A stretch of DNA of 56,809 nt from an uncultured Clostridia bacterium (GTDB lineage: Bacteria > Bacillota > Clostridia > TANB77 > CAG-508): NCBI GenBank assembly GCA_947628815.1, contig CANRBJ010000010.1, forward strand, positions 1-56,809, given 5' to 3'. This document shows positions 19,371 to 29,551 of this stretch, one piece after another. The notes beneath the pieces are model-generated. The model was not told the origin of the DNA, ran no database searches, and saw nothing but the letters and a program-made list of their open reading frames with translations. Positions within the stretch are counted from its first letter, which is position 1, and every line of letters begins with the position of its first letter. A program made the position numbers and the translations under genes.

Positions 19371-20682
19371 ATGTATAGGGAAAAAATAAAAGAATTACAA
19401 AAATGGAAGGAATCAAAAAACAGAAAGCCGTTAATAATTAGAGGAGCAAGGCAAGTTGGAAAAACATGGTTAATGAAAGAATTTGGAAAAGAATATTATG
19501 AAAAAGTAGCATACATAAATTTTGATGAAAATACAAGAATGAACAAATTATTTGAAGAAGATTTTGAATTAAATAAAATAATTCAAGGATTAAAAATAGA
19601 ATCAGGAGTTAATATAGAACCACACAACACATTAATAATATTTGATGAAATACAAGAAACACCAAAAGCACTAAAAGCATTAAAATATTTTTGTGAAAAC
19701 GCACAAGAATATCATATAATATCTGCTGGGTCCTTATTAGGAGTAGCAATGCATGAAGGAACATCATTTCCGGTAGGAAAGGTAGATTTTTTAGATTTAA
19801 GGCCACTTAGTTTTTTTGAATTTATAGAAGCCATACGGAGAAAAAGAACTACAAAAAGCGTTAAAAAACAATGAATTCGATATGCTAAAAATATTTGATA
19901 CAAAATTAAAAGAATACTTAAAATTATATTACTTTATAGGAGGAATGCCAGAAGCGGTAAATAGTTATTTGCAAAATAAAGATTTACAAGAAGTTAGGCA
20001 AATACAAAATAAATTATTAAGTGCATATGAACAGGACTTCTCAAAACATGCCCCAAACAATATAGTACCAAGAATTAGGCAACTATGGAATAACATACCA
20101 ACACAACTTGCAAAAGAAAATAAGAAATTTATATATGGATTAATAAAAGAAGGAGCAAGAGCAAAAGAATACGAAATTGCTTTATCATGGCTTATAGATT
20201 GTGGATTAGTATATCAAGTAAACAGGGTAAATACAAGTAAAAATCCATTAGTAGCATATCAAGACTTTAAAGCATTTAAATTATATATATTAGATGTTGG
20301 ATTATTATGTGCTATGGCGGGGATAGATGAAAAAACTATCCTAGAAGGAAATGAATTATTAATAGAATTCAAAGGAAGCCTAACAGAACAATATGTATTA
20401 TGCCAGTTAAAAGAATGTACAAATATAAATATATTCTATTGGTCTTCAGATACAGGAATATCAGAAGTAGATTTTATAACACAAATAGGAAGTAACAATA
20501 TTCCAATAGAAGTAAAAGCAAATGAAAATTTACAAGCAAAAAGTTTAAAAACTTTTGTAGAAAAATACAAAACCAGCATAAATGTACGAACATCAATGTC
20601 CAATTTTAGAAAAGAGGATTGGATTATAAATATTCCATTATATAGCATTGGTAACATAGAAGAAATTATATCTATTACATAA
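19371..20682 (+). CDS. AAA ATPase, DUF4143 family (+1 shift at CGG)
   Basis: A 436-aa AAA_14/DUF4143 ATPase: Walker A GARQVGKTWLM (about residues 25-35), Walker B LIIFDEIQE, then YHIISAGSLLGVA and RPLSFFEFIEAI. The coding frame breaks right there: ATA CGG AGA at 19836. Skipping the C continues as GEKELQKAL..., through YYFIGGMPEAV and the nuclease-like C-terminus SEVDFITQI, to the stop at 20680. Staying in frame gives a 12-residue tail. Both halves are needed for a normal family member. Role in cell unknown; often compared with toxin-like or regulatory ATPases. Confidence 0.85.
19836..19839 (+). other. CGGA +1 frameshift site (AAA ATPase, Gly156)
   Basis: ATA CGG in the first frame; the protein resumes at GGA (19837) in the family's EAxGE turn. 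Confidence 0.85.
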
Positions 20683-20735
20683 ATATTACAGAAATATTAT
20701 ATTTTTAATATTTAAGCAAATAGTATTGTCAAATA

Positions 20736-20764
20736 TTGAAAAATAAAGGAAAATAAGATATAAT
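20736..20764 (+). promoter_or_regulatory. Promoter of the T4SS-like locus
   Basis: TTGAAA (20736-20741), 17 bases, TATAAT (20759-20764), 34 bases before the first pilin-like gene. Confidence 0.7.
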
Positions 20765-20797
20765 TGAAAAAGGAGAGAAAAAGGACGGAAAAATAAG

Positions 20798-21172
20798 ATG
20801 AAAATGATTAAAAAAATTGTATGGTTAATAGTTATAATAACAATATTTTTTGCTATATTTGCAAATGTTTCAAATGCAACTAAAGATCCAATAGAAAATC
20901 CAGATTTTTATGAGCCAACGCAAAATCTTGGAAGTGGTGACAAATTAATTAGCAAAGGTAATATAATAGTTACAGCTTTTCGAGTAATAGGAACAATAAC
21001 GGCAGTAATATCATTGATTGTAATTGGTATTAAATATATGGCAGGAAGTACAGAAGAAAAAGCAAATTATAAAGAAACTATGATACCCTATTTAATAGGG
21101 GCTGTTATGCTCTTTACAATACCAAATTTGTTAGCAATACTATACAGCGTAGTTTCATCAATTAAGATGTAG
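20798..21172 (+). CDS. VirB2/TrbC-like small membrane protein 1
   Basis: A 124-aa protein with a signal peptide (about 1-28, ending NATKD), a short soluble part and two hydrophobic helices separated by IKYMAGSTEEKANYKETM. This is the shape of VirB2/TrbC-type pilin or channel subunits of Gram-positive type IV secretion. It shares the IKYM.GS.EEK.YK..MIPY.IGA core with the genes at 21184 (C-terminus) and 22499. First gene of the locus. Confidence 0.7.
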   Translation: MKMIKKIVWLIVIITIFFAIFANVSNATKDPIENPDFYEPTQNLGSGDKLISKGNIIVTAFRVIGTITAVISLIVIGIKYMAGSTEEKANYKETMIPYLIGAVMLFTIPNLLAILYSVVSSIKM

Positions 21173-21183
21173 GAGTGAAATAG

Positions 21184-22335
21184 ATGACAAAAACAAAAAG
21201 AATAATAATTTTTATATTAATAACAATTTTATTAATAATAACACCAAATATCAAAGTAATGGCGTATAATATTGAGGGTGACTATAAATATGTTGTAGAT
21301 GCTTGTTTTGAGGATGCAGAAAAAATATCTAATGCAAAGGGATGTACATATACAGTAGCTTTAAGTTCAATAAAAGAAGCAGTACTAAATAAAAATAACG
21401 AATTCCTTGAAGATATATTAGAACCACTACATATGAAACCAGATGATCAATTTAGAAAGGAACTTGCAGAAATTATTGAAAATGAAATTGATGCTCAAAC
21501 TTTTGAAAAAAATGACTCAACTGAATTAAGAAGTGACATAAAAAAAGATATGGACGATGAATATAAAAATTTTAAGTCACTACATAAAAAAGAAACCAAT
21601 TATATTACTTTATTAAAAAATAGATGTAAAGAAATAGAAGAAAATATTACAACTGGAAAAATACCAAGTGGTTATACTGCGGAAGGACTTAGCTATCTTA
21701 AAACTCTATATGAAGATGAAATAGAAATCCAAGAAGCAAAAAAGGCAGTAAAAAATGGTACAATAAACGGCATTAAATATGAAGAGGGGTTAGATGAAGA
21801 GGAAAAGCAAGATAAAATAGATGAAATAGAAAGAAACATTAGAGAATTAGAGGCTATGCCAGGTAGTTACCAAAAAAATGGAAGGAGTAGGAATCAATTA
21901 GTAAAAGATTTACAAGCAATAAAACAAGCATATGAAGATGAACAAGGTAAAAAGATCGAAGAAGAAGCTGCAGAAAAACAGGGTAATAGCACTGCTATTT
22001 TAGGGCAGTCTTCAGTAGAAAGTAATCATACCGCAGATGAAATAATAGATGATGCGGATGACTTTATTAATGCAGGAAAAAGTAGCGGCAGTAAAATATC
22101 ACAAACTAATTTAAAACAAGCAAGTAATAGCTTATATAACTTGCTACTAGTTTTTGGAATAATTTTAGCAGTAATTATTGGATTTTATTTAGCAATTAAA
22201 TTTATGCTTGCAAGTGCAGAAGATAAAGCTAAAGTTAAAGAAGCTTTAGTTCCTTACGTTGCAGGGTGCATAGTTATATTTTCAGGTTTTGTTATATGGA
22301 AAATAGCAATACTATTACTTGGCGGGATAGCATAA
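21184..22335 (+). CDS. Secreted coiled-coil protein with VirB2-like C-terminus
   Basis: A 383-aa protein: signal peptide (1-26), about 250 residues of charged, coiled-coil-rich extracellular sequence, then two hydrophobic helices (about 315-345 and 355-380) joined by KFMLASAEDKAKVKEALVPY. The last 70 residues match the pilin-like neighbours, so this appears to be a VirB2-like module fused to a long extracellular arm. I do not know a named family for the whole protein. It follows the first pilin-like gene by 11 bases with GGAG before the ATG. Confidence 0.6.
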   Translation: MTKTKRIIIFILITILLIITPNIKVMAYNIEGDYKYVVDACFEDAEKISNAKGCTYTVALSSIKEAVLNKNNEFLEDILEPLHMKPDDQFRKELAEIIENEIDAQTFEKNDSTELRSDIKKDMDDEYKNFKSLHKKETNYITLLKNRCKEIEENITTGKIPSGYTAEGLSYLKTLYEDEIEIQEAKKAVKNGTINGIKYEEGLDEEEKQDKIDEIERNIRELEAMPGSYQKNGRSRNQLVKDLQAIKQAYEDEQGKKIEEEAAEKQGNSTAILGQSSVESNHTADEIIDDADDFINAGKSSGSKISQTNLKQASNSLYNLLLVFGIILAVIIGFYLAIKFMLASAEDKAKVKEALVPYVAGCIVIFSGFVIWKIAILLLGGIA

Positions 22336-22381
22336 ACTTAGAAGGATAGAAGAAAATTTATGTAGATTTTTGAAAAAAGTA

Positions 22382-22410
22382 TAGACAAAAGTAAAAAAAA
22401 CAGGTATAAT
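22382..22410 (+). promoter_or_regulatory. Promoter of the 22499 pilin-like gene
   Basis: TAGACA (22382-22387), 17 bases, TATAAT (22405-22410). With the terminator at 22945 this makes a single-gene unit inside the locus. Confidence 0.65.
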
Positions 22411-22498
22411 ATTTGTTGGGTACATATTTAATAAAGTTTTTAATATTTACTCTAAAATAAATGAGTTATTATTATATAAAAAATATAGGAGGAGAAAA

Positions 22499-22903
22499 AT
22501 GAAACAAACAAGTAAATTAATTGTAGTATTAAGTATTATATTCAGTATTTTAGCAATCGGCGTAATGTCATATGCTACCGATCCTAGTACTGTTTTAAGC
22601 GGATTGAATGGTCAAGCGACTGGAGTAAGTACAACTGGACTAACTAATTTAGGTAATAGTATTGTAACAGTAATAAGAGTTGTAGGTATAGTTGTAGCAG
22701 TTGTTATTTTATTAATACTAGGTATTAAGTATATGATGGGTAGTGCTGAAGAAAAAGCAGATTATAAAAAATCAATGATTCCATACATTATTGGGGCTAT
22801 TTTAATATTTGCTGCAACTGCTATAGTAGGTGTTATATACGATATGGCAAACGGATTAAATAGTTCTACCACCACAACAACAACAACGACAACAACTCCA
22901 TAA
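22499..22903 (+). CDS. VirB2/TrbC-like small membrane protein 3
   Basis: 134 aa: signal peptide (1-26), two hydrophobic helices (about 52-80 and 95-115) around IKYMMGSAEEKADYKKSM, and a C-terminal tail with ten consecutive threonines ending in Pro. The core is close to the 20798 protein. Own promoter and terminator and AGGAGG site suggest it is the abundant subunit. The poly-Thr tail is unusual; it could be a surface O-glycosylation target or a replication-slippage product. Confidence 0.7.
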   Translation: MKQTSKLIVVLSIIFSILAIGVMSYATDPSTVLSGLNGQATGVSTTGLTNLGNSIVTVIRVVGIVVAVVILLILGIKYMMGSAEEKADYKKSMIPYIIGAILIFAATAIVGVIYDMANGLNSSTTTTTTTTTTP

Positions 22904-22944
22904 TAAAAAGCAACTATTGCATTATGATTAAAATAACAAAAGAT

Positions 22945-22976
22945 ACTAGGGAAATAAATATCCCTAGTTTTTTATT
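22945..22976 (+). terminator. Terminator after the pilin-like gene
   Basis: ACTAGGGA (22945-22952) with TCCCTAGT (22961-22968), followed by T6. The rest of 22904-23146 holds a TATAAT at 23106 likely serving PrgI. Confidence 0.8.
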
Positions 22977-23146
22977 TACAAAAAAATATTAACATAAAAA
23001 TACTTATGCAAACTACGTCGACAAACAGATATTGCAACTATATTACAAATATATTAAAAATACAATATTTTTGCACAATATATTACATTTTGTTGCTTTT
23101 TTTGCTATAATAATAATAGCATATCTTATATTCTAAGGAGGAAGAA

Positions 23147-23494
23147 ATGGGACCATATAATATACCCAGAAATGTAAAAGACGAAGGAAGAATACTATTT
23201 ATATTTACAGGAAAATCATTAATATATACAGCAGTAGGAGCAGGAATAGGCTTCATATTTAATTTAATATTTACTATTCTTAATATAAAACTAATTGGAT
23301 TGCTAATAATTGGCATTTTTGCATTAATAGGATTTTTAATAGGAACATTAAAAATGCCAGACATAGGAGCCTTTGCATTTACCAAAAAAGTTGGAGGAGA
23401 ATCAATAGATGAAATTATATTAAGAGCAATAAAATTCAAATCCTCTAAAAACAAAATATATGTTTATGATGAGGAGGAAACAAAAGATGAATAA
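23147..23494 (+). CDS. PrgI family T4SS membrane protein
   Basis: A 115-aa PrgI-family protein. It begins GPYNIPRNVKDEGRI, the usual start of the family, has two membrane helices (about 25-45 and 50-68), then KMPDIGAFAFTKKVGGE. PrgI proteins sit beside VirB4 in Gram-positive conjugation modules, as here. AAGGAGG site. Its end overlaps the next start by 8 bases. Confidence 0.85.
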   Translation: MGPYNIPRNVKDEGRILFIFTGKSLIYTAVGAGIGFIFNLIFTILNIKLIGLLIIGIFALIGFLIGTLKMPDIGAFAFTKKVGGESIDEIILRAIKFKSSKNKIYVYDEEETKDE

Positions 23495-24779
23495 TGCTGA
23501 ACAATTAACCAAAATACTAACCATTATACTTATGGTAATGATACTAATTTTAATGTTATTAACATTTGTATATATAATGATAAAATGGAAATCTAAGAAA
23601 AAAGAAAAAGAACGAACTATTACAGATGAAAACAACAAAACAAATATACCAAAAAGTGACGCAAAAAAAATAGCAAAAGAATACACCAAAGAATCAATTT
23701 TTGAATTTATGGATTTTGATAAAATAGAAGACAATATGATAATACAAAAAAACGGAAATAGATACTTAATGGTAGTAGAATGCCAGGGAATAAACTATGA
23801 CCTTATGTCAGAAGCAGAAAAAGTATCAGTAGAAGAAGGATTTTTACAATTTCTAAACACATTAAGACATCCAATACAAATATATATTCAAACAAGAACA
23901 GTAAATCTAAACGATAGTATACAAAGCTATAAAAAGAAATTACAAGCAGTAGAAATGGAACTAGAAAAAAGAAAAAATGAATATCAAAGAAAAGTTCAGT
24001 CTGGAAAGTATACGCAAGATGAATTAGAAAAAGAATTTTACGAAGTAACAAAACAAACAAACCTATACGAATATGGAAAAGACATAATATTAAATACAGA
24101 AAGAATGAGCTTAAATAAAAATGTTTTAAATAAAAAATACTATATAATTTTATCATATTATCCAGAAGATTTGAAAAACGGTTCTTTTGGAAAAGATGAA
24201 ATAGAAAATTTAGCATTTTCAGAATTATATACACAATCACAATCACTAATTAGAACACTTGCAAGTTGCGAAGTTGTTGGTAAAATAATGAATTCAATGG
24301 AATTAGTAGAATTATTATATATTGCATATAACAGAGATGATGCAGAAGTATTTAGTGTAGATAGGGCAATTAGATCAGGATATGATGAACTATACACAAC
24401 AGCACCAGACGTATTAAATAAGAAAATGCAAATATTAGATGAAGAAATAGAAAAACAAGCTTTAGAATTAGTAAAAGACAATGTAATAAAAGTAAGAAGC
24501 AAAAAACAACGTGAAATAGATGAAAAACAAGCACATTTCGGCGAATTAATAAGACAAAGAGCAGAAATTATTTTAAAACAAAATGCAAGTTATTTAGGAA
24601 CAGATACGGCCGAAGAAGCAATTGAAATAATACAAGAAAAACAAGAAGATACAGACGAAATAGAAGAAAACATAAAACAACAAGCCAAATTAAAGACAAA
24701 AGAAGAAGGAGGACATATCAATGAGGAGCAACAAGCCAAAAAAACAACAAGAGGTAGAAAACCAAAATCTACAAAATAA
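23487..24779 (+). CDS. VirB4 N-terminal-domain-like membrane protein
   Basis: 430 aa: one transmembrane helix (about 12-35), then a cytosolic part resembling the N-terminal domain of VirB4/TraC proteins (IIQKNGNRYLMVVECQGINYDLMS; PIQIYIQTRTVNL) and a long helical charged tail. It lacks Walker motifs. The following gene supplies the ATPase domain and starts within this gene's end, so the two may form a split VirB4. Start ATG at 23487 inside the PrgI stop region, with GAGGAGG upstream. Confidence 0.65.
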   Translation: MNNAEQLTKILTIILMVMILILMLLTFVYIMIKWKSKKKEKERTITDENNKTNIPKSDAKKIAKEYTKESIFEFMDFDKIEDNMIIQKNGNRYLMVVECQGINYDLMSEAEKVSVEEGFLQFLNTLRHPIQIYIQTRTVNLNDSIQSYKKKLQAVEMELEKRKNEYQRKVQSGKYTQDELEKEFYEVTKQTNLYEYGKDIILNTERMSLNKNVLNKKYYIILSYYPEDLKNGSFGKDEIENLAFSELYTQSQSLIRTLASCEVVGKIMNSMELVELLYIAYNRDDAEVFSVDRAIRSGYDELYTTAPDVLNKKMQILDEEIEKQALELVKDNVIKVRSKKQREIDEKQAHFGELIRQRAEIILKQNASYLGTDTAEEAIEIIQEKQEDTDEIEENIKQQAKLKTKEEGGHINEEQQAKKTTRGRKPKSTK

Positions 24780-26687
24780 AAACGAATATAGTATACTAAA
24801 AAGAAAAACCATAAAAGAACTAATTGCTCCATCACGGAATTGACGCATCAAATATAGATCACCTAGAAATAATATCGAACACAAAAAGGTATGCAAGAAG
24901 TTTCTTTGTATCGTCTCTTCCTAGAATGGCAATATTTCCAGAGCTATTTAGAGATTTATATTTATTTGGAGATATAAACACTTCTATATACATAAACCCA
25001 ATACCAGAAGCAAAATCACAAAACGAATTAAATAGAGTTATAAACCAACTAGAAACAGAAAGAATAGTTGCAGCAGATAGAGGAAATATAAATAGACAAA
25101 GTACAGTAGGACAAAAAAGATATGAAGCAGAACAATTAAGAGATGAAATTGCAGCAGGATTTAACAAACTATATGAGGCATCAATTATATCAACATTGTT
25201 TGCTTATAGTATAGAAGACCTAGATAAATTTACAAGCCTACTTGCAACAGAAATGTCAAAATCATTAGTAGGAGTTAAAAGTGCATGGGCAATGCAAGAA
25301 GATGCATTTAAAAGTAACTTACCATTAATGAATAATAAAATAAAAAAAGTACACACATTTGATAGACGTTCAATGGGAACAGTATTTCCATTTACTACTT
25401 CAGAAATAGGACATCCTACTGGTGTACCACTTGGATTTAACAAACAAACAGGAGTACCAATTCTATTTGACAACTTCCATCCATCACTAACCAACTATAA
25501 TATGGTTATATTTGCAAAATCAGGTGCTGGAAAATCTGTTACTATGAAAACACTAATTTCAAGGTCAGCAGTATTAATGGGAATAGAAAGTTTAGCACTA
25601 GATGCTGAAGGTGAGTATTCTATAGTTGCAGAATCTCTTGGGGGAATTAATGTTGTACTTGGTCCATCATCAAAAACAATAATTAATTTATTTGATATAG
25701 AACAAGAAGTTGTAAAAGATGAAATAACAGGAAGAGAAAGAGCCGTACTAAACGTAGAAAATAAAGTAGAAGATGTAACACAAGCACTACTTACAATGGC
25801 AAGAGGTAGTACAAGAAGTACAGAAGTAAATGAATTAACAAAACAAATTATTGCAGAAGTAGTTGGGGAAGAATATGCTCATTTTGGAATTACTCGGGGA
25901 CCCAGCAAGTTTATACGAATCTACACAAGATGGTCGTGATATACTTGCAAAAAGAAAAAAACAAATGCCTACAATAGGAAGTTGGTATAAAAGCTTACAA
26001 AAAAAAGCGCAAGAAAATACAAACCCCGACTACCAATTTCACTATAGTTACTTACTAAAAGTTATGAAACAATATATTAGAGAATACGATGGGCAAATGG
26101 CATACTTCGATGGGCAATCTACATTTGAATTACTAGATGGAGCACCATTTATAAATCTTGATATTTCAGCCCTAGAAGAAAGATTTGCAAGGCCACTTGC
26201 ACAACAAATTTTACTTTCGTGGATTTGGGAAAAATACGTTAAGAAAAATAGCGAAGATAGAACAAAAGCAAGTAAAAAGAGGGTTCTAGTAGATGAAGCA
26301 TGGATGTTATTACCATACCCAGAAGCAGTAGATTTCTTAAATACAATGGCAAGACGTGCAAGAAAAAGAAATGTATCACTTGCAATAATTTCACAAAGAT
26401 TTCAAGATTTCTATGAAAAACAAGAAGCTCAAGCAGTTTTAACATCATCAGATACAAAATTATTCTTAGCACAAGATAAATCTGAAATTCAATACTTAAA
26501 AGAAGTATTTAAACTTTCAGAAGGAGAGGCAGGTTTTTTAGTAACTTGTGGAAAAGGAGAAGGATTACTAAAAGTAGGACAAGATACAGCAATTTTACAA
26601 ATTAGACCAACGCAAAAAGAATTTGAATTTGTGGAAACAAACTTAAATAATATTGTAAATGCAGGAAGAAAAGAAGCAATACAGTAA
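24721..26687 (+). CDS. VirB4-like T4SS ATPase (two +1 shifts at CGG)
   Basis: Predicted 654-aa hexameric ATPase that powers substrate or pilin movement. The ATG at 24721 overlaps the previous gene by 59 bases in another frame. The first shift at 24835 (TCA CGG AAT TGA) avoids an immediate stop and continues LIAPS-GID, the family's conserved opening. Walker A is AKSGAGKSVTMK; Walker B region DEAWMLL; then SQRFQDF. The second shift at 25895 (ACT CGG GGA) restores FGIT-GDPASLY, matching the usual VirB4 motif. The open frame then runs to 26687. Three frames are stitched by two C skips with no residue lost, and total length (1967 = 3n+2) fits exactly. Confidence 0.88.
24835..24838 (+). other. CGGA +1 frameshift site (VirB4, Gly39)
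   Basis: TCA CGG AAT TGA: without the shift translation ends two codons later. The 12-base string TCACGGAATTGA recurs at the HepT site (36320). Confidence 0.88.
25895..25898 (+). other. CGGG +1 frameshift site (VirB4, Gly392)
   Basis: ACT CGG GGA; resumes GGG GAC CCA GCA in the conserved FGIT-x-DP segment of VirB4. Confidence 0.88.
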
Positions 26688-26699
26688 AAAGGAGTAACT

Positions 26700-29528
26700 A
26701 TGAAAACTTATACAAATAAAAGTTTTACACAAAAGATTATAATTATAATATTAACCGTTATATTGTTAAGCTTTAGCATACCAAAGCCAGTCGAGGCAGT
26801 AGGTGGATTATTACTAAGTCCAATTACCGCCGTAGGAACCACACTCTTAGATGCCATACAACAGTTACTTGAGAATTTTATGTTAGGTGAAAGCGAAGAC
26901 TTTATGAAAGGTACCAATGATACATCATCATATGAACAAGCAAGTGGAGATGGTTATACTAAAAAGGTAGAAGCGAGTAACATAGATGGAAGCATTTGGG
27001 GATTAGATGCTGTAAATGTTCCAGTTATTCAATATACCCCAGAAGAAATTTTTTCAAATAGAGTTCCAGCATTAGACATTAACTTTATTAGTCCATCTGT
27101 AAAAACAGGGAATACACAAACAGATCAAGAAAGAAATGTTGCACTAAAGTTAAGACCAGTTATATCAAGTTGGTATATAGCAATAAGAACACTAGCGGTT
27201 GTAGGGTTATTGTCTGTACTAATTTACTTAGGAATTAGAATGTTATTAACTAGTGTGGCAGCAGATAAGGCAAAATACAAAAAAATGTTAATGGATTGGT
27301 TAATTGCTATGTGTTTAATATTTACTTTACACTATATTATGTCGCTTACACTTACCTTAACTGAAACAATCACATCTTTAATTACAAGTAATGGCGCAAA
27401 TGGTAATGGTAGTGTGAATGTTGAAGTAGTAGATGATTCTGGAAATGTTAAATACAGTTTTAAAGGAAATTTAATGAGCTATGTTAGGTTTATGGTACAA
27501 CAAAAGGATCCAAAAACTCGGACTTACTTTCTTTTTCCTATATTTAATGTTAGTTATATATGTAGTAAGATTTACATGGACGTACTTAAAAAGGGTTGTA
27601 AACATGGCATTTTTAACATTAATTGCACCAATAGTTGCATTAACCTACCCAATAGACAAAGTTTCAGATGGAAGTGCGCAAGCCTTCAATATGTGGATAA
27701 AAGAATTTTTCTTTAATGCACTAATACAACCTTTACATTTGTTTTTATACATAGTGCTACTAAGTTCAGCAACAGAACTTGCAATGACGAATCCATTATA
27801 TGCAATAGTTGCGTTAGGATTTATTACAGCAGGTGAAAAACTATTAAAGCAAATGTTCAACTTTGGAAAAGCAAGCGGTGGAACAGTTGGTTCACTTGCA
27901 GGGGCGGCTGGTGTTACAGCACTTGCTAACAAAGCACTTATGAGTGTAGGAAAGAAGGCACGGAAGTGGCGGAGCACATTCTGGAAAAGTTAGAACAAAC
28001 GATAGATATCAACGTGAAGGGAAAGATAATGGAATTGTAAAGGAATTTGATTCTTACAATACCGATGGTCCAATAGGAATACCAGATGCGCCATCTGGAC
28101 AGGATTCTACAAGACAGCAAAATACACAAACTATGGAAGAAGGAAGAAATAATAATAATGCAAGAGGTGGAACGAGCGAAGCAGCGCAATCGAATGGAAA
28201 TACAGATAGAAGAACATCGACTGGTTTTGGAGAGTCAGATCAAGCTGAGCTAGCAGACCTAAGTAGAAGAGCTATAGCGAGTGGCTTAAATGATGAGGAA
28301 AATGCGCGACTTGAGGAATTGAGATCAAGAAGACAAACAGCTGAATTATTCAATGCGGCAACACCAAATACGACTGGAAGTCCAAATTCGGAAATGACGC
28401 AAGAAGCACTAGAAGGTTTACATGCTGATATGAGTCCTCAAAGGCTACTACCACCAGATGACCCTCGTATGCAAGCATGGCAAGAAAATACAGGATCTAG
28501 AATAAGAATGGCCGGGGCGCCAGAAGATACAGAAGCTGATGACCCTCGTAGGCAGGTATCGCGGAGAAAATACAGGATCTAGAATAAGGATGAGTGGGGC
28601 ACCGGAAGGTATGAGAGCTACGGCATCAAACCATAATCCTAGAGCGCAAGAAGAGCCACTAACAGCAGGAAGTATGTTTAGGCAAGATATGAGAGGCGTA
28701 CGCAATTGGATTTCTAATAAAAAATCTGTAGTCGGAAATGCAGTGGGGGGAGCAATAGGTACAATTAAAGACCCACAAAAACGAAGAGAAGCAATAAATG
28801 AGGCAAAACGAAAAGCAGGAATTGCGGCCTATAAAAATATTCGAGGAGCGGTTAGTGCAGCACCTGCGGCACTATACAAAGGAGCGCGTGTGGCAGCTAA
28901 AGGAGCTGCTAGGGTTGCTGTTGGGGCAGCACTAGGAGCGACGGCAGGAGTAATTGGAGCAACGACTGGTGATGGTGAAAAGGCTTTAGGAGCAGCAGGG
29001 GCAGCTTTTGGTGTAGGAGCTTTAAGTGGTGGAAACTTATTTGAAGGAACTGTTGGAAAAGTTGCAAAAGATGTTAGTGTAAAAGAAAGTTATGGAGCAG
29101 CAAAATACGGAAGTAAACAAGACTATAGAAATGAAAAATCAGACCAAGAATTCTTAAAGAGCCAAGAATTCAACGATTACTACGAAAAATACTTCAAAGG
29201 TAAAAAAACTAAAAAAGAAGTAAAAGCAGCATATAAATCTTATCGTGAAGCAGGTATAACAGACAAAGGTACAATAAGAAAAGCAATGGCATTAGAAGAT
29301 AAATACTTAGAAAATGGTGGCGATAAAGAATTAGTTAGACAAAATGTACAAGGAATTGTACAAACAAAAGACTTAATAGATAATAGATCTTTTAGAGATG
29401 ATAAATTTAAAGAAAAAGATCTACAAATGCTAGAAAGACAACTTACAAACATACAAGATGCTAAACTAAAAAGACAAAGAGCAGAACAGCTATTCAAAGG
29501 ATATCGTGATTTTTACGAATTAGGATAA
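26700..29528 (+). CDS. TrbL/VirB6-like membrane protein (three +1 shifts at CGG)
   Basis: Reading through three CGG shifts gives one 941-aa protein. Signal-like helix (residues 10-32), then at least six hydrophobic segments between about 150 and 410, as in TrbL/VirB6 inner-membrane channel proteins; the C-terminal 520 residues are soluble, Gly/Ala/Arg-rich and partly disordered, ending in a charged helical region. Shifts: 27519 (AAA ACT CGG, within a membrane segment that continues GLTFFFLYL), 27961 (GCA CGG, right after the last membrane part, continuing GSGGAHSG), and 28562 (TCG CGG, inside a tandem repeat). Frame arithmetic matches exactly at each join. Read conventionally the gene would be four fragments, three of them without a ribosome site. 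Confidence 0.85.
27519..27522 (+). other. CGGA +1 frameshift site (TrbL-like, Gly274)
   Basis: ACT CGG ACT; resumes GGA CTT ACT TTC in a hydrophobic helix. Without the shift a 65-codon unrelated tail follows. Confidence 0.85.
27961..27964 (+). other. CGGA +1 frameshift site (TrbL-like, Gly421)
   Basis: GCA CGG AAG; resumes GGA AGT GGC GGA GCA. Without the shift a stop follows after ten more codons. Confidence 0.85.
28457..28619 (+). repeat. Tandem 27-codon duplication, second copy one C longer
   Basis: Copy 1 (28457-28537, 81 bases) and copy 2 (28538-28619, 82 bases) start with the same GATGACCCTCGTA and share AATACAGGATCTAGAATAAG. They align codon by codon (ENTGSRIRM, then GAPE in both), except that copy 2 has one extra C immediately before GGA. 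Copy 1 has CAA at that codon. Confidence 0.92.
28562..28565 (+). other. CGGA +1 frameshift site (TrbL-like, Gly621)
   Basis: TCG CGG AGA; resumes GGA GAA AAT ACA. Located by direct comparison with the adjacent repeat copy, not only by homology. Confidence 0.9.
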
Positions 29529-29551
29529 AAAACAACTAGGAGGATAATAGA

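Noticed and set aside
22861-22899. Thr-codon run as a simple-sequence phase-variation tract
   Set aside because: The repeats are whole codons (ACN) with mixed third bases, so slippage would change length by codons, not switch the frame.
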